Assembly: GCA_937899245.1 (NCBI GenBank)
Contig: CALDKB010000016.1
Span: forward strand, 53,291 to 117,290
From: an uncultured Bacteroidales bacterium
Lineage (GTDB): Bacteria; Bacteroidota; Bacteroidia; Bacteroidales; ML635J-15
Length of the DNA: 64,000 nucleotides
Direction of reading: 5' to 3'
The notes under the pieces are model-generated. The model saw only the letters and a list, made by a program, of their open reading frames with translations. It searched no databases and was not told the origin of the DNA. The position numbers and the translations under genes are program-made. This document shows positions 27,750-35,553 of the stretch, piece by piece. How positions within the stretch are numbered: the stretch's first letter is position 1; each line of letters starts with the position of its first letter.

Positions 27750-28040
27750 CTATTTAGAAATAGAACCAAATTTTAGACTTTTTTCAAGTAAAAGGTGTTC
27801 GTAAAAATTATCAAGAGCTTCTAAAACAAAAATTTTATCTAATCTAATACATTCTTGTTTGATAGCATTTATATCATTGCCAAATTCTTCTTTTATCCAT
27901 TTCCTGTCTTCTTCTATAACTTCATCACCATCAATAAAACGAAATAGAATGTCGCTTTTTAGTACATCATCCCTTGAGTGGTAATTGGGTAAATATTCTC
28001 CAATGAATCCCCATATGTTAGAATAATTAGTGTAATCCAT
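27750..28040 (-). CDS. Small acidic protein of unknown function, paired with HNH nuclease gene
   Basis: 96 aa, not recognised. Acidic and aromatic rich, with no signal peptide or membrane helix (IWGFIGEYLPNYHSRDD, FIDGDEVIEEDRKWIKEEFG). The ATG at 28040 starts one base after the stop codon of the HNH endonuclease gene, so it is probably co-translated. Small acidic partner of a nuclease fits an immunity or inhibitor role, but no homology supports this. Base composition is noticeably more AT-rich than obg and gcvT on either side, suggesting the pair was acquired together. Confidence 0.6.
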   Translation of the reverse strand: MDYTNYSNIWGFIGEYLPNYHSRDDVLKSDILFRFIDGDEVIEEDRKWIKEEFGNDINAIKQECIRLDKIFVLEALDNFYEHLLLEKSLKFGSISK

Positions 28041-28041
28041 A

Positions 28042-28806
28042 TTATCTTATAAATTTTTGAAAATGAATATCTAACAAATCTCTATTTGGTAGGAATTTAT
28101 CTGGCATCTGAATTTTTGTTTTGTGATATTTTTTTAGAAAGTGTTTGATGTCTTCTTGATTTAAGCGTTCATCAAATATTTTGTCTGATATAAATATTTC
28201 ATAATCTGGAGAAATCCCTATATAGTTTTTATCGTATGCCTTATGGAAAAGTACATTAAGACAAAGTCCATTTGAAGGATTCAATCTATTTTCAATATCA
28301 TCCGACCAATCAACTATGTGGCAGGCTTCTAATAAATCGCTACAAGACAGGTTTGATATGCAGCATTTGTTATTGTATGATGATAGAACTGCATTTCTGA
28401 AAAATGACTGATTTATTCTTTGCCTAACAAGTGTTTCTCGTTCTTTGCCTTCTGGAAAATGTTTTATGTCAAGTTCTATTGTTTCTTCAATTGTTTGGTT
28501 GGATAATTTCGCGATTATTTGTTCGCTGTCGTATGCTAATTTTTCCCAGTTATTGCTATACTCGTTCCATATTTCTTCATCTAATTTACTGGAATTGGAG
28601 AGACCAACAATGCCTTTTGCTTTTAATTCTGGGTCGTAACTTCCAAAATTGCCAACTTTCATTTTTACGGCAACAGGAGAACGCCCTATTAATTTTGCAG
28701 CTTTAACAATTTCTGGATTGTTATTAGATGCCTTGTTGAATGGTATTTTGCAATATACACTCAACGCAACAATAGTTTGCTCCCTTGTCCATTTGTTGGT
28801 TGGCAT
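28042..28806 (-). CDS. HNH endonuclease (HNH_2 type)
   Basis: 254 aa. The C-terminal half has the HNH_2 nuclease pattern: NKCCISNLSC, LEACHIVDWSDDIENRL, NPSNGLCLNVLFHKAYD and a following beta strand (YEIFISDKIFD). Before it, residues 1-90 form a helical region with GRSPVAVKMKVGNFGSYDPEL, a DNA-reading module often seen in front of this nuclease in putative restriction enzymes. No methyltransferase gene is adjacent, so it may be a modification-dependent or solitary nuclease, or a selfish element. It lies between two housekeeping genes with a 96-aa partner one base downstream. Confidence 0.82.
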   Translation of the reverse strand: MPTNKWTREQTIVALSVYCKIPFNKASNNNPEIVKAAKLIGRSPVAVKMKVGNFGSYDPELKAKGIVGLSNSSKLDEEIWNEYSNNWEKLAYDSEQIIAKLSNQTIEETIELDIKHFPEGKERETLVRQRINQSFFRNAVLSSYNNKCCISNLSCSDLLEACHIVDWSDDIENRLNPSNGLCLNVLFHKAYDKNYIGISPDYEIFISDKIFDERLNQEDIKHFLKKYHKTKIQMPDKFLPNRDLLDIHFQKFIR

Positions 28807-28831
28807 AATTGGTATTGTTTGCCTTAATTTT

Positions 28832-28866
28832 AAAAAAGAACCTCGGAACCCAAGTCCCGAGATTCT
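28832..28866 (-). terminator. Terminator of gcvT
   Basis: On the minus strand an AAGAAxCTCGG... type stem (two 5-bp blocks split by one mismatch) closes a 9-10 nt loop and is followed by T6. It starts 20 bases after the gcvT stop and separates it from the HNH gene. Confidence 0.65.
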
Positions 28867-28885
28867 TATAGTTTAATAGTTTACA

Positions 28886-30016
28886 TTACTTAACCTGAGG
28901 CATCTGGTCCTTGAAGAGCGGGGTCTTCTTAACTTCGGCCTTTACCTTCTTGCCACGGATGTCGATGTAGATTTCGGTGCCTTCCTTCCAGAAGCCGCGG
29001 TTGAGGTATGCCATACCGATACCCTTCTTCATCATTGGCGACATTGCTCCCGAGGTAACATGACCAATCTCGTTGCCTTCGGCATCGTAAACAAGGTATT
29101 CGGGACGTGGAATGCCACGGTCAACGAGGATGAAGCCCTTAAGCATCTTGCTGGTGCCTTCAGCTTTCAATTTCTCGTGGTATGCACGGTTTGTGAAATC
29201 GTTGCCGTCAACAAACTTGGTAATCCAGCCAAGACCAGCTTCGATAGGAGAAGTTGTGTCGTTGATGTCGTGACCGTAGAGGCAGAAACCCATTTCGAGG
29301 CGGAGAGTATCTCTTGCACCAAGGCCAATCATTCTGATGCCGAATTCGTCACCAGCTTCAAGAACGGCCTTCAAAAGTTTTTCTGCGTATTCGTTCTTTG
29401 CGTAGATTTCGCATCCACCAGCACCAGTGTAACCTGTTGTTGAGAATACAACTTCTGGAATACCTGCAAATTCTATAATCTTGTTGGTGTAGTATTCCAT
29501 ATCTATTACGTTTGCCTTTGTGAGCTTCTGCATTGCCTTGAGGGCGTAAGGGCCCTGAACAGCAAGCTGGCAGAATTCGTCAGATGCGTTAACGATGTCC
29601 TGACCAATCTTCAGACCCATCTTTTCTGCTATTGCGATGCACCAGTTCCAGTCCTTATCGATGTTTGCAGCGTTTACAACGAGGAAGTATTTCTTTTCGT
29701 TGATTCTGTAAACCAAAAGGTCATCAACGATACCACCGTCATTGTTTGGCAAGCAAGAATACTGTACTTTACCGTCAGTAAGGTCTGCAACATTGTTAGA
29801 AGTTACTTTCTGTACGAATGCGAATGCCTTGTCGCCAGTAACCCAGAATTCACCCATGTGAGAAACATCGAAAACGCCGATATGTTCGCGGCAGAAAACG
29901 TGTTCTTCGTTGATGCTTGTGTACTGGATTGGCATGTTGAAGCCAGCAAAAGGAGCCATTTGTGCGCCCTGTGCGATGTGGAACTGCGTGTAGGCAGTAG
30001 TTTTGATTTCTTCCAT
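28886..30016 (-). CDS. gcvT: Glycine cleavage system aminomethyltransferase (T-protein)
   Basis: 376 aa, close to the usual 360-375. It transfers the methylene carbon of lipoyl-bound aminomethyl to tetrahydrofolate, releasing ammonia. Seen: MAPFAGFNMPIQYTSINEEH, the GVFDVSHMGE motif with the catalytic Asp region, folate-binding TGYTGAGGCEIY, GLGARDTLRLEMGFCLYGHD and C-terminal GHVTSGAMSPMMKKGIGMAY. GcvH and GcvP genes are not adjacent. A complete Bacteroidetes promoter lies 47-77 bases upstream, and a terminator follows, so it is a single-gene unit. Codon choice is GC-richer than that of its HNH neighbours. Confidence 0.95.
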   Translation of the reverse strand: MEEIKTTAYTQFHIAQGAQMAPFAGFNMPIQYTSINEEHVFCREHIGVFDVSHMGEFWVTGDKAFAFVQKVTSNNVADLTDGKVQYSCLPNNDGGIVDDLLVYRINEKKYFLVVNAANIDKDWNWCIAIAEKMGLKIGQDIVNASDEFCQLAVQGPYALKAMQKLTKANVIDMEYYTNKIIEFAGIPEVVFSTTGYTGAGGCEIYAKNEYAEKLLKAVLEAGDEFGIRMIGLGARDTLRLEMGFCLYGHDINDTTSPIEAGLGWITKFVDGNDFTNRAYHEKLKAEGTSKMLKGFILVDRGIPRPEYLVYDAEGNEIGHVTSGAMSPMMKKGIGMAYLNRGFWKEGTEIYIDIRGKKVKAEVKKTPLFKDQMPQVK

Positions 30017-30062
30017 TATGTTATGCTTTAAATTTTTTAAAATAATTTTTGAAAATTTGTGG

Positions 30063-30093
30063 CAAAGGTAGAATTTTTATTTAATAGGTGCAA
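30063..30093 (-). promoter_or_regulatory. Bacteroidetes promoter of gcvT
   Basis: Minus strand: TTG (-33) at 30091-30093, 20-nt spacer, then exact -7 box TACCTTTG at 30063-30070. Spacing and both elements fit the consensus. Confidence 0.75.
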
Positions 30094-30160
30094 GTGGAAT
30101 TTTTATTGTATGCTTGATTTTGTCGAAGTTTTGCCGCTAGTATCTAAGCGTAAAAAAAAC

Positions 30161-30191
30161 TTTCAAAATCACCTGTTATTTTATAATTTTG
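30161..30191 (+). promoter_or_regulatory. Bacteroidetes promoter of the SRD5A-like gene
   Basis: TTTC (one mismatch to the -33 TTTG) at 30161-30164, 19-nt spacer, exact -7 box TAATTTTG at 30184-30191. The predicted transcript start lies about 15 bases before the ATG at 30214, so the leader would be very short. Confidence 0.65.
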
Positions 30192-30213
30192 CAAGTTCAA
30201 ATAAAAAAGATAG

Positions 30214-31014
30214 ATGGAAGCTGTATTTACTCCCGAATTTTTTAATATGCTGCTGATAATCATGGCAGTTGTGGGATTGGTTGTGTTTATATCACTGTAT
30301 TTTGTTGATGCCGGTTACGGCAAGATGATTTCAAAAAAATGGGGTCCGGCAATGCCAAACAAGTGGGGATGGATGCTTATGGAATGCCCAGTTTTCATTG
30401 TCGTGCTGTATTTGTGGCTTACTGCCGACCCGTCGGTAAAGTACAATGTTCCGTATTTGCTGTTTTTCCTGCTTTTCGAATTGCATTATTTCCAGCGTTC
30501 GTTCATTTTCCCGTTCCTGTTGAAGGGAAAATCGAAAATGCCGATTGCAATCATGGCAATGTCGGTAATATGGAATTTGATTAACGGTTATGTTCAGGGC
30601 TACTGGCTTTTCCATCTTGCGCCGGCTGATGAAACTTACAGTCAACTTTATAGTACAAGCTGGCTTACAAGCTGGCAGTTTATACTCGGAACATTGATTT
30701 TCTTTGCCGGAATGATTATAAACATGCACTCCGACCATGTTATCCGCCATTTGCGCAAACCCGGCGACACCAATCATTATCTTCCGAAAAAAGGTATGTA
30801 TAAATTTGTTACCAGTGCCAATTATTTGGGCGAAATTACCGAATGGTTTGGTTTTGCACTTCTTACGTGGTCGTGGGCGGGTGCTTTGTTCTTCTGGTTC
30901 TCTTGCTGCAACCTTGTCCCGAGAGCAAATTCAATCTATCATAAGTACGAAAAGGAATTCCCAGACGAGTTTGACAGAAAGAAATTGAAGAGAATAATAC
31001 CGTTTATATATTAG
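30214..31014 (+). CDS. Steroid 5-alpha-reductase (SRD5A) family membrane protein
   Basis: 266 aa with about seven membrane helices, the size of human SRD5A1/2 (254-259 aa). NADPH-dependent members reduce the delta4 double bond of 3-ketosteroids to the 5-alpha product. By-eye comparison with the human enzymes shows colinear motifs: MLMECPVF (human QE-LP-F, the Glu kept), LHYFQRSFIFPFLLKG (human HYFHRTFVYSLLNRG), GMIINMHSDHVIRHLRKPGD (human INIHSDYILRQLRKPGE), SANYLGEITEWFGFAL and a terminal RIIPFIY. This is far closer than to DUF1295 or isoprenylcysteine methyltransferase relatives. Homologues in gut Bacteroidetes are known to act on 3-oxo-delta4 bile acids and steroids. Followed by an OYE reductase and an SDR on the same strand. 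Confidence 0.9.
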   Translation: MEAVFTPEFFNMLLIIMAVVGLVVFISLYFVDAGYGKMISKKWGPAMPNKWGWMLMECPVFIVVLYLWLTADPSVKYNVPYLLFFLLFELHYFQRSFIFPFLLKGKSKMPIAIMAMSVIWNLINGYVQGYWLFHLAPADETYSQLYSTSWLTSWQFILGTLIFFAGMIINMHSDHVIRHLRKPGDTNHYLPKKGMYKFVTSANYLGEITEWFGFALLTWSWAGALFFWFSCCNLVPRANSIYHKYEKEFPDEFDRKKLKRIIPFIY

Positions 31015-31150
31015 TTATTTGAATATTTATTAACTACGTTAATGATGTTGGGCGGCATCTCTGCAATTCAAACAAGTTTGATTGCTCTCGATTTGCGCCA
31101 ACATTGAAGAAAAACAACATAGAAACAATTATATTAGAAACATCATAGAA

Positions 31151-32434
31151 ATGTCAGATATGAATAAACTTTTCACTCCCTATCAGTTGGGACCAATAAC
31201 ATTAAGAAATCGTTTCATCCGCTCGGCGGCTTTCGAAAATATGGCACGCGACAATATGCCAACAAAGGAATTGATGGATTACCACGTATGCGTTGCCCGT
31301 GGTGGTGTAGGCATGACAACAGTTGCATATTGTGCAGTTGATTTGAGCGGAGTTTCGTTCAACGGACAGTTGTATGTTCGTCCGGAAAGCTTGAGCGAAT
31401 TGAAAAAGCTTACCGATGCAATTCACGCCGAAGGGGCAAAGGTCAGCATTCAGCTTGGCCACTGCGGTAATATGACACACCGTGCTACTTGCCATTGTAC
31501 TCCTGTTAGTGCATCAAATGGTTTTAACCTTTATTCGCCGACTTTTCATCGTAAGTTGAAAGTTGAAGAAATCAAGCAGCTGGTTAAGAAGTTTGGCGAG
31601 GCAGTTGATTATTGTCGCGAAGCTGGCTTCGACTGCGTTGAAATTCATGCTGGTCACTCATATTTGATTTCTCAGTTTATTGGCAAGCGCACAAACCATC
31701 GTCATGACGAATATGGCGGTTCGTTTGAGAATCGCGTTCGTTTCCTCAATGAAATTCTCGACGAGGTTATGATTCACGCAAAGGACGATATGGCAGTTGT
31801 CGTAAAGACAAACATGTGGGACGATTGCTGGCGTGGTGTTACCATGGAAGAAGGTATCAAGGTGGCAAAGGAAATTGCAAAGCATAAGGTTCATGGTATC
31901 GTTTTGTCAGGTGGTACGGTAAGTGCTTCTCCAATGACGATTTTGGGCGGAGCAATGCCAAACAAGACGCTTGCATACTATATGCCTATGAAATCGTTCT
32001 GGTGGTTGAAGGCTGCTTTGAATATTCCGGGCGTTCGTCCGATAATGATGCCGACTTCTCCGTTCAAGGAATTGTATTTTATGGAGCAGGCAAAGATTTT
32101 CCAAAAGGAAATTACCGATGTTCCATTAATTTATGTCGGTGGCGTTCAGTCTGGTAAGAACTGCGAGCAGATTATGGACGAAGGTTTCGAACTTTTTCAG
32201 TTGGCCCACGTTCTTATCAAGGATCCGGATTTCGTAAAGCATGTTCAGGAAAACATAAATTATCATGCAGGTTGTGGTCGTTCCAACTATTGTGTTGGCC
32301 GTATGTACACGCTTGATATGAAATGCCACGAATGTGTAGAACGCGATGGCGAGTGCATACCTAAGAAGTTGAAGAAGGAGATCGCAAAACTTGAAGCAAA
32401 TTCAAGAAAATCGATTGAGAAGAATAAAAAATAA
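31151..32434 (+). CDS. Old Yellow Enzyme-family flavin reductase, candidate delta4-3-ketosteroid 5-beta-reductase
   Basis: 427 aa from ATG 31151; 23 upstream in-frame codons lack family character. FMN TIM-barrel of the NADH:flavin oxidoreductase (OYE) family: FTPYQLGPITLRNRFIRSA, the substrate-site region CVEIHAGHSYLISQF with NHRHDEYGGSFENRVRF, and YVGGVQSGKNCEQIM. It stops after the barrel, without the C-terminal FAD/NAD domains of 2,4-dienoyl-CoA reductase or BaiCD. The end carries a cysteine-rich segment (AGCGRSNYCVGRMY then MKCHECVERDGEC) that resembles the CxxCxxC...C iron-sulfur motif of the family, but the second Cys reads Ser. Placement between an SRD5A homologue and an SDR suggests ring-A reduction of a steroid or bile acid; this is inference. 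Confidence 0.82.
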   Translation: MSDMNKLFTPYQLGPITLRNRFIRSAAFENMARDNMPTKELMDYHVCVARGGVGMTTVAYCAVDLSGVSFNGQLYVRPESLSELKKLTDAIHAEGAKVSIQLGHCGNMTHRATCHCTPVSASNGFNLYSPTFHRKLKVEEIKQLVKKFGEAVDYCREAGFDCVEIHAGHSYLISQFIGKRTNHRHDEYGGSFENRVRFLNEILDEVMIHAKDDMAVVVKTNMWDDCWRGVTMEEGIKVAKEIAKHKVHGIVLSGGTVSASPMTILGGAMPNKTLAYYMPMKSFWWLKAALNIPGVRPIMMPTSPFKELYFMEQAKIFQKEITDVPLIYVGGVQSGKNCEQIMDEGFELFQLAHVLIKDPDFVKHVQENINYHAGCGRSNYCVGRMYTLDMKCHECVERDGECIPKKLKKEIAKLEANSRKSIEKNKK

Positions 32435-32469
32435 TTCCTAACTCACACCTTTTAAACTCCGAATTAGAA

Positions 32470-33297
32470 ATGTTATCACTCGTTACAGGTGCAAGCTCCG
32501 GAATTGGCTTGCAATACGCCACTCAGTTGGCGCGCGACTATCACACCGACTTGTTGCTTGTAAGCAACCAGGAAAAAGAATTGCAGGATGTGGCTGAAAA
32601 TCTAGCAAAGCAATATGGCGTAAAAACATATGCTCGTTATGCGGATTTGTCGAAGCAAGACGCTGCAGAGACTCTTTTCCAATACTGCAAGGACAATAGT
32701 CTGGTTGTTGATGTGCTGATAAACGATGCTGGCGTATTTTTCTTCAATCCATATTGCGAGACAAATATGAGGCGCATCGAGCTAATGCTCAACCTGCATG
32801 TGATGACGGTCGCAAAAATGTGCCGTCTGTTTGGCGAAGCAATGATTAACAGACAGTTGACCGAAGAGGAGAAAGCCCAGAAAATTTGTAGAAAAAAGCG
32901 CAAGAAAGGTTATATCCTTAACATGTCGTCGATGTCGGCCTGGATGGCTATGCCTGGCATACAGACCTACAATTCCACCAAGGCGTTCATCTACAATTTT
33001 ACAAAATCAATCTGGTACGAGCTTAAGCCTCACGATGTTAACATAATTGCCATGGCTCCGGGCGCTGTCGATACGGCTTTGTTCGGACTTGCGCCGAAAC
33101 TTAGAAAACTTGCGGTAAATCTCACCGTTAGTATTCCTCCCGAGAAACTTGTGAAAATTGCATTGCGAAAGATGTTCCGAGGCAAGAAAGCTTCGACTCC
33201 GGGATTTATCAATTGGCTGGCAACGCCATTGTTAAAGCATACGCCCGACTGGCTTTTGTTTTTCGCAATAAAAAAAGTAGGAAAGTATCAGAAATAG
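32470..33297 (+). CDS. SDR family oxidoreductase, candidate hydroxysteroid dehydrogenase
   Basis: 275 aa. Begins almost at the Rossmann motif (VTGASSGIGLQYATQLA); LINDAGVFFF (the usual NNAG Asn replaced by Asp in the second position), serine in NMSSMSAWM and active-site TYNSTKAFIYNF. Charged C-terminal tail MFRGKKASTPGFINWL as in the paralogue at 22981-23817. An insert of about 20 residues (TEEEKAQKICRKKRKKGY) is not present in the paralogue. The start is 35 bases after the OYE stop, so the two are probably one transcript, ended by the terminator at 33298-33332. In the context of an SRD5A homologue, a 3-hydroxysteroid or 3-hydroxy bile acid dehydrogenase role is plausible but not shown. Confidence 0.83.
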   Translation: MLSLVTGASSGIGLQYATQLARDYHTDLLLVSNQEKELQDVAENLAKQYGVKTYARYADLSKQDAAETLFQYCKDNSLVVDVLINDAGVFFFNPYCETNMRRIELMLNLHVMTVAKMCRLFGEAMINRQLTEEEKAQKICRKKRKKGYILNMSSMSAWMAMPGIQTYNSTKAFIYNFTKSIWYELKPHDVNIIAMAPGAVDTALFGLAPKLRKLAVNLTVSIPPEKLVKIALRKMFRGKKASTPGFINWLATPLLKHTPDWLLFFAIKKVGKYQK

Positions 33298-33332
33298 AAA
33301 AAAATGTCCGACCAAACGATCGGACATTTTTT
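33298..33332. terminator. Bidirectional terminator after the SRD5A-OYE-SDR block
   Basis: AAAAAATGTCCGA / TCGGACATTTTTT stem of 13 bp with an 8-nt loop, between the SDR gene and the convergent DUF4143 ATPase gene. Confidence 0.88.
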
Positions 33333-34452
33333 ATTTTATGAAATTCCAGTAGTTTGCCGGAGTTATCGTTTCTAATTTGACATCTGGGTAGGCGGTGCGG
33401 AATGCCAATGGCAATTTTGCCTCTTTGCCTGTTTTCCACTTGAATTCGAAAGCGCTAATTTGTCCGTCTTGAAGTTCAAGCAAGTCGATTTCCTTTTGCT
33501 GCTGCGTTCGCCAGAAGTAAAGTTGTGCGTAGCTTTGGCTGTAGGCATTTCGTTTTATGCGTTCCGAAACCATTAGGTTTTCCCATAGAGCACCGACATC
33601 GTTGCGAAGTTCAAGCGGGGCAAAATTCGAAATTACGGCGTTGCGGATTCCGTTGTCGTAAAAGTAAATTTTCTTGCCTTTTTTTATCTCGTTGCGAAGA
33701 TTCTTGCTGTATGAATCTAGACGGAACACAACAAAGCATTTTTCGAGCAATGCGATGTAATTTTCAACGGTTTCCTTGTCAATTCCAAGAAGAATCGATA
33801 GCTCATTATACGAAACTTCGCTGCCGACTTGTAATGCAAGTGCGCAAACCAATTTTCGCAAAACATCGGGCTTTTTTATTCCGCGAAATTCCAAAATGTC
33901 CTTGTAAAGGTAACTGTTCGAAAGGCTAGACAAAGTGCGTTTAGCGTCGGCCGGATAATTTACAACCTCGGGATACAGGCCGTAAATCATTCTTTGTTCA
34001 AGCAATCGTTGCTCTTCGCGTTCCGATGTATGTTGAGCCAATTCTGTTAGCGAAAATGGTAAAAGTCTGTATTCTATGAGTCGACCGGTTGCAGGTTCGT
34101 TAATTTCGTTTGCCAGTTCGAGCGAGGAAGAACCCGTAGCCAAAATTTTTGCTTTTGGATGTAGGTCGGCAATCATTTTCAGTACCAACCCGATATTTTT
34201 TACTCTTTGTGCTTCGTCAATCAGAACTGTGTCGTAGTTGCCAATAAGATTCTTTAGCTCGGATTTCGATTTGTTTTCCAAGTCGATACGGTCGTCGAGA
34301 TTGTCGCAATCCAATGCTAGAATTTTGTTCGCGCCTTCGGAAAGTTGCTCCAATAATGTGGTTTTGCCTACTTGCCGAGGGCCAAGAATTACAAGCACTT
34401 TTTGCCTGTCAAAATCTTTGCGAATGCTATCTATTAACGAGCGATTTATCAT
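33331..34452 (-). CDS. AAA ATPase with DUF4143 domain
   Basis: 373 aa. Walker A LGPRQVGKTTLLEQL near residue 25, Walker B TVLIDEAQ, sensor-like LATGSSSLELAN, then the DUF4143 region from about 190 with ELSILLGIDKETVENYIALLEK (winged-helix-like) and a C-terminal nuclease-like core FYFWRTQQQKEIDLLEL (E-x-D residues of the restriction-endonuclease-like fold; first residues are from LYFWRT). This family is common, often in several copies, in Bacteroidetes and many anaerobes; its function is not established. The promoter region contains two 33-bp direct repeats with palindromic cores (34528-34593), a candidate operator. Confidence 0.87.
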   Translation of the reverse strand: MINRSLIDSIRKDFDRQKVLVILGPRQVGKTTLLEQLSEGANKILALDCDNLDDRIDLENKSKSELKNLIGNYDTVLIDEAQRVKNIGLVLKMIADLHPKAKILATGSSSLELANEINEPATGRLIEYRLLPFSLTELAQHTSEREEQRLLEQRMIYGLYPEVVNYPADAKRTLSSLSNSYLYKDILEFRGIKKPDVLRKLVCALALQVGSEVSYNELSILLGIDKETVENYIALLEKCFVVFRLDSYSKNLRNEIKKGKKIYFYDNGIRNAVISNFAPLELRNDVGALWENLMVSERIKRNAYSQSYAQLYFWRTQQQKEIDLLELQDGQISAFEFKWKTGKEAKLPLAFRTAYPDVKLETITPANYWNFIK

Positions 34453-34527
34453 TTTTTGTATGTTGTTGATTCTGACCGCAAATATACAGATTTATTTTTG
34501 GTCAGAAAAAATATTTTAATATTTTTC

Positions 34528-34593
34528 GGTTGCAACCGCTAAATTTATATATAATTTGTCGGTTTAAACCACTAAATTTATATATAATTTGTC
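34528..34593. repeat. Two tandem 33-bp repeats with 10-bp palindromes
   Basis: Units at 34528-34560 and 34561-34593 share all but a few positions; each begins with a perfect 10-bp palindrome (GGTTGCAACC in the first, GGTTTAAACC in the second) and continues with the AT-rich AAATTTATATATAATTTGTC. A third partial start (GGTTTGAAATTTG) follows. They lie 75-140 bases upstream of the DUF4143 ATPase start and could be an operator or simple repeat. Confidence 0.8.
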
Positions 34594-34643
34594 GGTTTGA
34601 AATTTGTATTACAGTGTTAAGCTGTTGATTATTAGTTGTTTTT

Positions 34644-35534
34644 TTATTTCTTACCTAGTCGCCACATCTGCCAGCTGTTGAAAAGGTTTTGCCAAACGGA
34701 ATAAAGGGCAGGGAAAACCGATGCTAGTGGATTGAGATATGTGTTTGCAATCCATATTCCCATAGCGGTGTTTTTTTGTCCGAGAAGTTGCCCACCAGCC
34801 ATTTTATCGCCATATTTTTTGCCAAGCCATTTGCCAAAAGCAAATTGAATTGTGCAGAATAGGACGGAGGCGATTCCAAGTGCAATTATGCTGTCGACAT
34901 TTTCTTTTCCGTGCAGAAACATAAAGTCGATTGTTTGCCCAAGAGTGAAAAGCAATGCTAGAGCCCACATATAGAACGAGGCTCCTTTAATTTTGCAAAG
35001 AAACCCATTGACTTTCGGTAACCAGTGCTGAAGTGCAATTGCGATGAAGAACGGGAATGCAATTATTGGCGCCACGCGCTTTAGGATAAGCCAGAAAGAG
35101 TCGATAAATGGCATGTCTTGCTGTTGGCCGATAAACGAAAAATAAATCGGAGCAACGATGGCGACCATCAAGTTGCCAAGAATGGTGTATGTCGTTACGG
35201 TTTCGCGGTTTGCACCAAGAATGCATGAAATTACCACCACCGATGAGGCGACCGGACAAAGTACTCCAATAAGCACGCCTTCGGCAATGATATTGTCGCC
35301 GCTGACAAACATTATCAGCATGTACATTCCAAGGCTAACGACAATCTGGAAAAGCATCAGCCATACGTCTAACATTGTGATTTTAAGTTTTTTAACGTCT
35401 ACGGCAGCAAAATTCAGCAGAAGCATGCAGAAAATAAGTATCGGCACGTATGGAGAGAACATTGCGCAATATTTGTGCAGTAATAGCCCGAGTATTATTG
35501 CTATCGGCAGGACGAAACTTCGAAACCTATTCAT
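34644..35534 (-). CDS. Bile acid:sodium symporter (BASS/SBF) family transporter
   Basis: 296 aa with about nine or ten membrane helices. The SBF family core is clear: VLCPVASSVVVISCILGAN, TYTILGNLMVAIVAPIYFSF, and the late sodium-site helix GQLLGQKNTAMGIWIA followed by NTYLNPLASVFPALYSVWQN. Family members move bile acids, steroid sulfates, pantothenate, pyruvate or arsenite with sodium, so the name alone does not set the substrate. Its position 1.3 kb from the SRD5A-OYE-SDR block makes a steroidal or bile acid substrate worth testing. A divergent -7 box pair separates it from the flavodoxin gene. Confidence 0.87.
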   Translation of the reverse strand: MNRFRSFVLPIAIILGLLLHKYCAMFSPYVPILIFCMLLLNFAAVDVKKLKITMLDVWLMLFQIVVSLGMYMLIMFVSGDNIIAEGVLIGVLCPVASSVVVISCILGANRETVTTYTILGNLMVAIVAPIYFSFIGQQQDMPFIDSFWLILKRVAPIIAFPFFIAIALQHWLPKVNGFLCKIKGASFYMWALALLFTLGQTIDFMFLHGKENVDSIIALGIASVLFCTIQFAFGKWLGKKYGDKMAGGQLLGQKNTAMGIWIANTYLNPLASVFPALYSVWQNLFNSWQMWRLGKK

Positions 35535-35553
35535 TAGTCTTTTATTTGCGATG

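Noticed and set aside
34528..34593. CRISPR-like or IS-end reading of the 33-bp repeats
   Set aside because: Only two and a half abutting units without spacers, and no transposase gene.
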